Assembly (NCBI GenBank): GCA_016929365.1
Contig: JAFGIZ010000006.1
Span: 1-5,203, forward strand
Source: Lentisphaerota bacterium
Lineage (GTDB): Bacteria; Verrucomicrobiota; Kiritimatiellia; UBA8416; JAFGIZ01
Direction: 5' to 3'
DNA length: 5,203 nucleotides
Of this stretch, positions 1 through 5,203 are shown one piece after another (position 1 is the first letter of the stretch; the number at the start of each line of letters is the position of its first letter). The position numbers and the translations under genes are program-made. Below the pieces are notes generated by a model that did no database searches, was not told the origin of the DNA, and saw only the letters and a program-made list of their open reading frames with translations.

Positions 1-135
1 CTGAGGCTGGAGGAGATCGAGCGCCTGGTGATCGATCTGGCGCGGGCGGAGATGCCCTACACCTGTCCGCACGGGCGGCCCACGCTCGTCGTTATGCCCC
101 TGGACGAGCTGGACCGCCGCTTCGGCCGGACGTGA
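1..135 (+). CDS. mutL: MutL, DNA mismatch repair protein (C-terminal end only)
   Basis: The first reading frame is open from the left edge to a TGA at 133-135 and encodes the last 44 residues of a protein that begins outside the window. It contains CPHGRPT (codons 22-28, bases 64-84), preceded by a helix with LEEIERL and a PYT triplet, and ends in LDELDRRFGRT. This matches the C-terminal end of MutL. MutL couples MutS mismatch recognition to strand removal. In the family, the Cys and His of CPHGRP help bind the regulatory metal of the MutL endonuclease site, and E. coli MutL, which works with MutH, lacks the motif. I therefore infer a nicking-type MutL with methyl-independent strand discrimination. 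The other endonuclease motifs lie outside the window. The last 44 bp overlap the tail of the convergent minus-strand gene. Confidence 0.93.
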   Translation: MRLEEIERLVIDLARAEMPYTCPHGRPTLVVMPLDELDRRFGRT

Positions 136-1573
136 AGACGTAGATCGTGGGATAAGCGTCCAGCACGGGCCTCAGGTAACGCATGACCGTGCCGTAGGCC
201 ATGTCGGGTTCGGCGAAGACCAGGATCACCGGCAGGCCGGGGCCGTGACGCCGCAGCAGGTCGCCCAGGGCGGAGGGCTCGGGCACGGGATACCTTACCG
301 CCTCGAGCTCGGGCTTCAGCGCCTGTGCGTCCGGCCAGTGTTCCGTGATGCGCACGAGCGTCGCGTGCGGGGCCGGGGCGCCCCGGGGCTGCGTCAGCTC
401 GAGCTCCCAGGGCTGGGTGTACCGGGCCGCACGGTTGCGGTAGGCCGGATCCGGCAACAGGGCGCGGTAGTAAAGCTGGCCCGGCGGGGGCGGCTCGATC
501 CGGATGCCGTTCTCCGTGTCGATCGATTCCAGGACGCCGCAGACCGCGCGGAGCGCGGCAAGCCGCAGGCCGTCGGCGAAATGAACGGATACGAACGGAT
601 CGCGGGCCTGCTCCCGCAGGTCCAGGAACGCAGCCAGCATGTCGTTCAGCGTACCGTCCTCAACCAGCGGCGAGCCGTCCGTCCGGCTGATGGAAAAACG
701 CGGGGCCGCGGGGTCGCCGCGCGTTCCGGCCGGCGCGGCCCGCACGTCCAGACGCAGGTCCGCGACCCGCGGGTCGGCGGGCGGCCGTTCCGGCCGGAAC
801 GTCAGCTTGACCAGGGCTTGCGTCGGGAGCACGTAGCGCGGGTTCAGATACTGGAGTTCGTAGACCTCGCCCTGCGGGGCCCGGCGCGGTACGTCGAGCA
901 CCGTGGTCGGCTCGTTGTAGTTCGAGGCGATCGAGAAGGGCGCGCGCGCGTCGGCGGCATAGGCGCCGTGGTCCGACCGGTCCGGCGCGTCGATGCGGTA
1001 CGAGCCGACGAAGACCAGGCCGCTCTCCGGCATGGGGGCGTTCTCCCGGCGGTTCCAGATCAGGCGTTCCAGGCGCACCGGCCCGATCGGGGGGTCCGTC
1101 TCGGGACAGCTCAGGTGCGCCACCACGCGCTCGCCCTTGGGCCAGTATTCGCGCCGTTCGGGCCGCACGGGATGGCCGGGTTGCACGCCGATAAACGTCA
1201 GGGCTTCGTGAATGGCTTCCGCCTTCGCGGGCGTGACCGCGATGGCCTCGTAGTCGTGCGCGCTGGGCAGGCCGATCAGGAAGAATTCGATCGGATCCTT
1301 CGCGCCGATGCCCGTTGCCCGGGCCCAGACCGTTGCCAGCCGCTCCCGGCGGTCGGCCAGCACCCCGCGCCGGACCAGCATGTTGGTATCGCCGGCGTAC
1401 AGCGCCTTGTCCTGCCAGAACCGGCTGGCGATCGGGTCGGCCGCGGAGACCTCCGCGGCGCCCGCGGCCGCCCCCCACAGCGTTGCCGCCGCCGCCAGCC
1501 CCGGCAGACCATGCCGGCTTAGAACCCGCGCGGCACACGGCGTCGTTTTCCCCCCTGCGCGATCCGCTTTCAT
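92..1573 (-). CDS. Exported YdjY-like protein with two putative ExbD/TolR-like modules
   Basis: The protein has 493 residues, from an ATG at 1573 to a TAA at 92-94. The start is supported by GGGAG six nt upstream. The N-terminus is basic (K2, R5, K9, R16, R20) and is followed by an Ala/Gly/Leu-rich stretch (about 22-44) ending near VSA-ADP, so it is a Sec signal peptide or a single membrane anchor; there is no lipobox Cys. Residues about 50-262 resemble the YdjY-like domain: IEFFLIGL (95-102), a paired IHEAL and GVQPG segment (121-133), GLVFVGS (185-191), YAADAR, then SNYNEPTTVLDVP. Residues about 290-362 and 403-481 each look like the periplasmic fold of ExbD/TolR: a strand, then D/E-rich residues, a helix, and a closing strand (FVSVHFADG.. 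IRIE; VILVFAEPD.. IYVF). Function is unknown; a periplasmic structural or binding role is inference. It is last in a three-gene run, 18 nt after yjbQ. Confidence 0.82.
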   Translation of the reverse strand: MKADRAGGKTTPCAARVLSRHGLPGLAAAATLWGAAAGAAEVSAADPIASRFWQDKALYAGDTNMLVRRGVLADRRERLATVWARATGIGAKDPIEFFLIGLPSAHDYEAIAVTPAKAEAIHEALTFIGVQPGHPVRPERREYWPKGERVVAHLSCPETDPPIGPVRLERLIWNRRENAPMPESGLVFVGSYRIDAPDRSDHGAYAADARAPFSIASNYNEPTTVLDVPRRAPQGEVYELQYLNPRYVLPTQALVKLTFRPERPPADPRVADLRLDVRAAPAGTRGDPAAPRFSISRTDGSPLVEDGTLNDMLAAFLDLREQARDPFVSVHFADGLRLAALRAVCGVLESIDTENGIRIEPPPPGQLYYRALLPDPAYRNRAARYTQPWELELTQPRGAPAPHATLVRITEHWPDAQALKPELEAVRYPVPEPSALGDLLRRHGPGLPVILVFAEPDMAYGTVMRYLRPVLDAYPTIYVFTSGRSGGPARPGA

Positions 1574-1583
1574 AGGCCGCTCC

Positions 1584-1601
1584 CGGGGACGCTATTCCCC
1601 G
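1584..1601 (-). other. Hairpin over the yjbQ stop, next to the downstream ribosome site
   Basis: On the minus strand CGGGGA (1601-1596) and TCCCCG (1589-1584) form a perfect 6-bp stem with a 6-nt loop. The stem-loop covers the yjbQ TAG stop (1594-1592) and abuts the GGGAG ribosome site (1584-1580) of the YdjY-like gene. There is no T-run after it, so it is not a typical terminator. It may link translation of the two genes. Confidence 0.45.
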
Positions 1602-2008
1602 ATAATCTTGACCAGCACCCGCTTGCGGCGTTTGCCGTCGAACTCGCCGTAGAAGATCTGTTCCCAGGGCCCGAAGTCCAGGCGGCCTTCGGTTACGGCG
1701 ACCACGACCTCGCGGCCCATGACGCTGCGCTTGAGGTGCGCGTCGGCGTTGTCCTCCGCGCCGTTGTGGGCGTATTGGGAATAGGGTTTTTCGGGCGCGA
1801 GGCCTTCCAGCCAGCGCTCGAAGTCGGCGTGCAGGCCGCGCTCGTCGTCGTTGATGAATACGCTGGCGGTGATGTGCATCGCGTTGCACAAGAGGAGCCC
1901 CTCGCGGATCCCGCTTTCGCGCAGGCACGCTTCGGCCTCGGCGGTGATGTTCACGAAACCCCGGCGGGACGGGATCTTGAACCAGAGTTCTTTGCGGTAC
2001 GTTTTCAT
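1592..2008 (-). CDS. yjbQ: YjbQ/UPF0047 family protein (annotated as secondary thiamine-phosphate synthase)
   Basis: With a start at 2008 the protein has 138 residues, the usual size for this small cytoplasmic family. It begins MKTYRKELWF, close to the typical family N-terminus, and carries the conserved elements in order: H45-ITASVFIND (45-54), H81-N and EDN (85-87), A90-H91, SVMG (95-98), TEGRL (107-110), FGPWEQI (112-118) and GEFDG-R-R. The three histidines form the presumed metal or active site. Some members replace ThiE weakly when overproduced, hence the thiamine-phosphate synthase label, but the true role is unsettled. The frame stays open upstream, with an ATG at 2017 and a TTG at 2044. 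None of these starts has a good ribosome site (only GGGCGG directly before 2008), so I chose 2008 on family alignment. It lies 48 nt after the phosphorylase stop and may depend on coupled translation. Confidence 0.93.
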   Translation of the reverse strand: MKTYRKELWFKIPSRRGFVNITAEAEACLRESGIREGLLLCNAMHITASVFINDDERGLHADFERWLEGLAPEKPYSQYAHNGAEDNADAHLKRSVMGREVVVAVTEGRLDFGPWEQIFYGEFDGKRRKRVLVKIIGE

Positions 2009-2056
2009 GCCGCCCATCGTGCCACGGGGCCCGGGTTGATGCAAGGATCCCGCGGG

Positions 2057-4495
2057 CTATCCGCCGAGCGTCGCCTCGACCCGGTACACGCGGCCGGACT
2101 CCCCGGGCGGGATCGCGGCGCCGGCAACCGGGGCGCCGTCCAGGAGCAGCCGCTTCACGCCGCGGCAGACATGGTCCGGATTGCGGACCGTGATGCGGTA
2201 GTCGGCGCCGCGAAAAAGCCGGTGCACGGTAAACCCGTCCCATTCAGCCGGAATGCACGGATCGACGATCAGGCCGTCGTAATCCGGCCGGATACCGAGG
2301 ATATACTGCGTCATCGCGTACCAGTTCCACGCCGCCGTGCCGGTCAACCAGGAGTTCTTGGCCTCGCCCGGGCGGAAGGCGTCCTTCCCGGCGATCATTT
2401 GTGCATACACGTAAGGCTCCAGCCGGTGCAGGTCCGATATGGCCTCCCGGAAAGCCGGCGCGATCTTGCGCCAGTAGGCGAAGGCGCGGTCCCCGCGCCC
2501 GATAACCGTTTCGCCGATCATGATCCACGGGTTGTTGTGGCAGAAGACCCCGGCATTTTCCTTGTAGCCCGGCGGATACGTCGAGATCTCGCCGTACGCG
2601 ATCCGGTACCGCGTAAACGGCGGGTTGTGGAGCACAATCCCGTGCTCGCTGTCCAGGTGCGTTTTAACCGCGTCGAGCGCCCGGCGGCATAAACCCGCCT
2701 CCCGGCCGATGCCGGCCATGGTGCAGAAACCCTGTGCTTCGATGAAAATCCGGCCTTCGTCGTTGCGACGGCTGCCCACCGGCCGCCCGCGGCTGTCGTA
2801 CGCCCGCAGGAACCAGTCGCCGTCCCAGCCGTGGGCTTGCACGGCGTCCGCCATCCGGTCGACGTGGCGGCGGGCCGCGTCGGCGGCCTCGTCCAGGCCC
2901 CGCCGCCGGCACAGACGCGCGTACTCCCGGCCGTAGAGCACAAACTGCCCGGCGATCATCAGGGACTCGGCCACGCCGCCTTCCCGGTTTTCGGTCGTCT
3001 GAAACGATTCGTCCGGATTCGTCGAGAAACAATTGAGGTTCAAACAGTCGTTCCAGTCCGCGCGCCCGATCAGCGGCAGGCCGTGCGGGCCGAGATGACG
3101 GACCGTGAATTGAAACGAGCGCGACAGGTGCTCGAAGAGACTGCCGGCGGCGGACGGGTCGTGATCGAACGGGACCGGTTCATCCAGGACAGCCCAGTCC
3201 CCCGTTTCCTTGATGTACGCGCTTGTCGACAGGATCAGCCACAGCGGATCGTCGTTGAAATGACCCCCGATCTCGGCGTTTCCGCGGCGGGTCAGGGGTT
3301 GATACTGGTGGTACGCGGACCCGTCCTCGAGCTGCGTGGCGGCGATATCGAGGATGCGCCGGCGCGCCCGGTCCGGGGCCTGGTGCACGAACCCGATCAG
3401 ATCCTGGTTCGAGTCGCGGAACCCCATGCCGCGCCCGATACCCGATTCGAAGTAACTCGCGCTGCGGGACAGGTTGAACGTGACCATGCACTGGTAGGGG
3501 TTCCAGATGTTGATCATGCGGTCGACCCGGGCATCGCCGCTCTCGAGCCGGTACGCGGAGAGCAGGCCCTTCCAGTAGGCCGCCAGCTCGGCCATGGCCG
3601 CATCGACCGCCGCGCCCGAGTCGAAACGGGCAGCCATGGTTTGCGCCGGGGTCTTGTTGATCACGCCGGGTCCGGACCATTTCCCGGCCTCGTTGTTCTC
3701 GACGTAACCCAGCACGAAAATAAACTCCCGCTGACCGCCCGGCGCCAGGTCGAGATCGAGGCAGTGGGAGGCGACCGGGGACCAGCCGTGCGCGATCGAG
3801 TTGCCGGGCGCGCCGGCCGTGACCGCGTGCGGCGCGTCAAACCCGTTGTACGGCCCGATGAAGGCGTCACGGTCCGTGTCGAACCCCCGCAGCGGCGCGT
3901 TCACCGCGAAGAAGGCGTAATGGTTGCGCCGTTCCCGGTATTCCGTCTTGTGGTACAGGATCGAGCCCTCCACCTCGACTTCGCCAATAGACAGATTGCG
4001 CTGAAAATTCTCCATGTCGGTCTGCGCGTTCCAGAGGCACCATTCGACGAAGGAGAAGAGCTGCAGCGCCCGGGGCCGGTCCGAGCGGTTGCGCAGGGTC
4101 AGGCGGTGAACTTCCCCGTTGAAGCCCAGGGGCACGAAGCAGAGGAGCTCTGCGCGGATGCCGTCCTTCTCGCCGGCCAGCCGGGTATAGCTCAAACCGT
4201 GCCGGCACGTGTACGCGTCGAGTGCGGTCCGGGTCGGCTGCCAGCCGGGGTTCCATACCGTCCCGCCGTCGCGGATATAGTAATAGCGGCCGCCCGTATC
4301 GAGCGGGACGTTGTTGTAACGGTAGCGCGTCAGGCGGCGGAAGCGGGCATCCCGGTAAAAACAATAGCCGCCCGCCGTGTTGGATATCAGGCCGAAGAAC
4401 GCCTCGGTGCCCAGGTAGTTGATCCAGGGATACGGCGTCATCGGATTCGTGATGACGTATTCCCTGGCCGGATCGTCGAAATACCCGAATTTCAC
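2057..4495 (-). CDS. cbp: Cellobiose phosphorylase (glycoside hydrolase family 94)
   Basis: This 812-residue cytoplasmic enzyme has no signal peptide. It converts cellobiose and phosphate to alpha-glucose 1-phosphate and glucose with inversion. It reads almost collinearly with the clostridial cellobiose phosphorylases as I remember them (about 811 residues), from MKFGYFDD and TPYPWINYLGTE through YHKTEYRERRNHYAF (181-195) to the C-terminus. By analogy with known structures: N-terminal beta-sandwich (about 1-280), helical linker, (alpha/alpha)6 barrel (about 320-735) and a small C-terminal beta domain. The catalytic acid is D483 in GRADWNDC (477-484). Substrate or phosphate-site segments include GIGRGMGFRDSNQD (352-365), YPPGYKENAG with FCHNN (640-655) and SWLTGTAAW (715-723). 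The start is GTG at 4495, set by GGAG at 4501-4504 with 5 nt spacing and by the family N-terminus. Cellodextrin phosphorylases are longer; chitobiose or laminaribiose activity is less likely. It is first in a run with yjbQ and the YdjY-like gene. Confidence 0.97.
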   Translation of the reverse strand: MKFGYFDDPAREYVITNPMTPYPWINYLGTEAFFGLISNTAGGYCFYRDARFRRLTRYRYNNVPLDTGGRYYYIRDGGTVWNPGWQPTRTALDAYTCRHGLSYTRLAGEKDGIRAELLCFVPLGFNGEVHRLTLRNRSDRPRALQLFSFVEWCLWNAQTDMENFQRNLSIGEVEVEGSILYHKTEYRERRNHYAFFAVNAPLRGFDTDRDAFIGPYNGFDAPHAVTAGAPGNSIAHGWSPVASHCLDLDLAPGGQREFIFVLGYVENNEAGKWSGPGVINKTPAQTMAARFDSGAAVDAAMAELAAYWKGLLSAYRLESGDARVDRMINIWNPYQCMVTFNLSRSASYFESGIGRGMGFRDSNQDLIGFVHQAPDRARRRILDIAATQLEDGSAYHQYQPLTRRGNAEIGGHFNDDPLWLILSTSAYIKETGDWAVLDEPVPFDHDPSAAGSLFEHLSRSFQFTVRHLGPHGLPLIGRADWNDCLNLNCFSTNPDESFQTTENREGGVAESLMIAGQFVLYGREYARLCRRRGLDEAADAARRHVDRMADAVQAHGWDGDWFLRAYDSRGRPVGSRRNDEGRIFIEAQGFCTMAGIGREAGLCRRALDAVKTHLDSEHGIVLHNPPFTRYRIAYGEISTYPPGYKENAGVFCHNNPWIMIGETVIGRGDRAFAYWRKIAPAFREAISDLHRLEPYVYAQMIAGKDAFRPGEAKNSWLTGTAAWNWYAMTQYILGIRPDYDGLIVDPCIPAEWDGFTVHRLFRGADYRITVRNPDHVCRGVKRLLLDGAPVAGAAIPPGESGRVYRVEATLGG

Positions 4496-4500
4496 ACTAA

Positions 4501-4504
4501 CTCC
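4501..4504 (-). promoter_or_regulatory. Ribosome binding site of cbp (decides the GTG start)
   Basis: On the minus strand GGAG is followed by TTAGT and then GTG at 4495-4493, a 5-nt spacing. It supports the non-ATG start, which also places MKFGYFDD at the N-terminus as in homologues. Confidence 0.75.
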
Positions 4505-4529
4505 GTTTTCGGGGTCGCCGCGCCAGCAT

Positions 4530-4546
4530 GCCGGGAGACTGCCGGC
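4530..4546. repeat. Short inverted repeat upstream of cbp
   Basis: GCCGG (4530-4534) and CCGGC (4542-4546) are complementary arms around a 7-nt loop. They lie 35-51 bp before the cbp start. This could be an operator half-site pair or a small hairpin in the mRNA leader, but arms this short arise easily by chance in GC-rich DNA. Confidence 0.3.
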
Positions 4547-4584
4547 GTTCCAAGTCTAAACAACGGCGTCTGCGGATTGCGCGC

Positions 4585-4614
4585 TTGCATTGGAGGTACG
4601 CCCGGGTTTAAGAA
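4585..4614 (+). promoter_or_regulatory. Possible sigma70-type promoter for the oxidoreductase gene
   Basis: TTGCAT (4585-4590) matches four of six positions of the -35 consensus. A 17- or 18-bp spacer follows, then TTAAGA or TAAGAA (4608-4614) as a candidate -10, within the only AT-rich patch of the region. Transcription would begin near 4620, about 40 nt before the ATG, next to the TTGATCAA palindrome. The call rests on pattern alone. Confidence 0.35.
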
Positions 4615-4622
4615 TAGCGACT

Positions 4623-4630
4623 TTGATCAA
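4623..4630. promoter_or_regulatory. TTGATCAA palindrome, possible operator
   Basis: This perfect 8-bp palindrome lies between the candidate -10 of the plus-strand gene and its ribosome site, where a bound repressor would block transcription. It is AT-rich in a GC-rich setting, which makes chance less likely but does not exclude it. No regulator gene is in the window. Confidence 0.3.
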
Positions 4631-4650
4631 CAGCCAAGCACAGGAAAGTC

Positions 4651-4655
4651 GAGGG
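4651..4655 (+). promoter_or_regulatory. Ribosome binding site of the oxidoreductase gene
   Basis: GAGGG is followed by six nt and the ATG at 4662-4664, a near-ideal spacing. It supports this start, which puts the nucleotide-binding strand at the expected place close to the N-terminus. Confidence 0.7.
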
Positions 4656-4661
4656 CAAATC

Positions 4662-5203
4662 ATGCGCAAGGGTAAAATCGGATTCGGAATCGTAGGCTAC
4701 GGCGTAATCGGCACGTTTCACGCAAAAGCGATCCGGGATGCGCGGGACGCGGAGCTGGTCGCGGTGTGCGACACGGACCCGAAGCAGGAAGCCGTCATGC
4801 GGAAAGAAGGGTGGAACGTGCCTTTCTACGCCCGTGAGACGGAGATGTACCGCAAGGAATCCGATCTGGACGCCGTCTGTATCTGCACACCGTCCGGCCT
4901 GCATTACCGCAGCGCAGTCAATGCGGCGCGGCACGGCCGGCACGTGTTGAGCGAAAAGCCGCTGGATATCACGCTTGCGCACATGGACCGCATGATCGAC
5001 GCCTGCGACGAAGCCGGGGTCAAGCTGGGTTGCATCTTCCAGCGCCACGCCGATCCCGACCACATCCTGGCCCACAAGGCGATCCGCAAGGGATTGCTCG
5101 GCCGGCTGGTCCTGGGCGATTGTTATCAGAAATACTACCGCGCGCCGGCGTATTACAAATCCGCCGCCTGGCGGGGCACCTGGAAACTGGACGGCGGCGG
5201 CGC
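4662..5203 (+). CDS. Gfo/Idh/MocA family NAD(P)-dependent oxidoreductase (N-terminal part)
   Basis: The first 180 residues are present; the frame is open at the right edge, and the family usually has 330-400 residues. A Rossmann fold starts at once: IGFGIVGYGVIG, with the glycine motif GYGVIG at 12-17, then AVCDTDP, whose D37 at the end of the second strand suggests NAD(H) rather than NADP(H). CTPSGLH (75-81) and SEKPLDIT (97-104) are the family's cofactor and catalytic-lysine segments (K99). The C-terminal domain begins around LGCIFQRHADPD and includes WRGTWKLDGGG at the cut. Members oxidise or reduce a hydroxyl on sugars, inositols or amino sugars, usually in the cytoplasm; the substrate cannot be read from this part. 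Its divergent position next to cellobiose phosphorylase points to carbohydrate metabolism and possible shared control, which is inference. Confidence 0.93.
   Translation, partial: MRKGKIGFGIVGYGVIGTFHAKAIRDARDAELVAVCDTDPKQEAVMRKEGWNVPFYARETEMYRKESDLDAVCICTPSGLHYRSAVNAARHGRHVLSEKPLDITLAHMDRMIDACDEAGVKLGCIFQRHADPDHILAHKAIRKGLLGRLVLGDCYQKYYRAPAYYKSAAWRGTWKLDGGG

Larger units (their letters stand above)
4496..4661. promoter_or_regulatory. Divergent intergenic region between cbp and the oxidoreductase gene
   Basis: This 166-bp stretch separates two divergently transcribed genes and must hold the promoter for each, unless one is read from elsewhere. Its right half is clearly richer in A and T than the coding DNA. 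Visible items are a GCCGG / CCGGC inverted repeat (4530-4546), two CGGCGT copies 21 bp apart (4543-4548 and 4564-4569), a plausible plus-strand promoter (4585-4614), the 8-bp palindrome TTGATCAA (4623-4630) and both ribosome sites. I could not find a convincing -35/-10 pair for the minus-strand phosphorylase. I see no small gene or RNA in it. Confidence 0.6.

Noticed and set aside
940..953. Alternating GCGCGCGCG run, possible Z-DNA or repeat
   Set aside because: It is very short, lies inside a coding frame and is common at this GC content.
245..1522. Plus-strand open frame of 425 codons opposite the YdjY-like gene
   Set aside because: The translation is Arg/Gly-rich with no recognisable domain, whereas the minus-strand frame has a signal peptide, a good ribosome site and domain-like order. 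It is a frame shadow.
2009..2056. Possible terminator in the cbp-yjbQ gap (GC-rich GGGGCCCGGG)
   Set aside because: The GC-rich blocks are short self-palindromes, not a stable stem, and there is no T-run on the minus strand.
660..2243. Minus-strand open frame of 527 codons across three genes
   Set aside because: It is out of frame with the YdjY-like gene, yjbQ and cbp, all of which have better support, and is dominated by Arg, Gly, Pro and Ala. It is a GC-driven shadow.
1736..2692. Plus-strand open frame of 318 codons over yjbQ and the end of cbp
   Set aside because: It is antisense to two well-supported genes and has no known motif.
2831..4675. Plus-strand open frame of 614 codons opposite the phosphorylase gene
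   Set aside because: It lies antisense to a gene with unmistakable full-length homology, reads as Arg/Val/Ala-rich sequence without any family motif, and runs on through the intergenic region. Long antisense frames are expected in GC-rich DNA with strong third-position GC.
4608..5075. Minus-strand open frame of 155 codons over the oxidoreductase gene
   Set aside because: The plus strand here encodes a textbook Rossmann fold with GYGVIG and EKP motifs, and the antisense frame would also fill the promoter region.

Overview
The window is a GC-rich, densely coded piece of a bacterial chromosome. It holds three complete genes on the minus strand, flanked by two plus-strand genes that are cut by the window edges. 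The organism is probably an environmental or gut bacterium that degrades polysaccharides. The YdjY-type secreted protein, the many-paralogue style of Gfo/Idh/MocA oxidoreductase and the endonuclease-type MutL tail would suit the Planctomycetes-Verrucomicrobia-Lentisphaerae-Kiritimatiellota group. That placement is inference from family knowledge, not from any marker gene in the window.

Layout from left to right: (1) 1-135, plus strand, the last 44 codons and stop of mutL (mismatch repair), recognised by its CPHGRPT motif. (2) 92-1573, minus strand, a 493-residue exported protein with a YdjY-like domain and, as I read it, two tandem ExbD/TolR-like modules; its last codons overlap the mutL end tail-to-tail by 44 bp. 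(3) 1592-2008, minus strand, a YjbQ/UPF0047 family protein. (4) 2057-4495, minus strand, a full-length GH94 cellobiose phosphorylase starting with GTG. (5) 4496-4661, a 166-bp divergent intergenic region, the only substantial non-coding stretch. (6) 4662-5203, plus strand, the N-terminal 180 residues of a Gfo/Idh/MocA family NAD(P)-dependent oxidoreductase that runs off the right edge.

The three minus-strand genes (phosphorylase, yjbQ, YdjY-like) are separated by only 48 and 18 nt and are probably one transcript read from the 4496-4661 region. The phosphorylase would split imported cellobiose with phosphate into glucose 1-phosphate and glucose, which saves ATP. The divergent oxidoreductase may act on a sugar or sugar derivative and could share control with the phosphorylase. 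The other two genes have no obvious link to cellobiose.

I see no mobile element, CRISPR array, RNA gene or new defence system. The most unusual items are the domain make-up of the 493-residue protein and its tail overlap with mutL.
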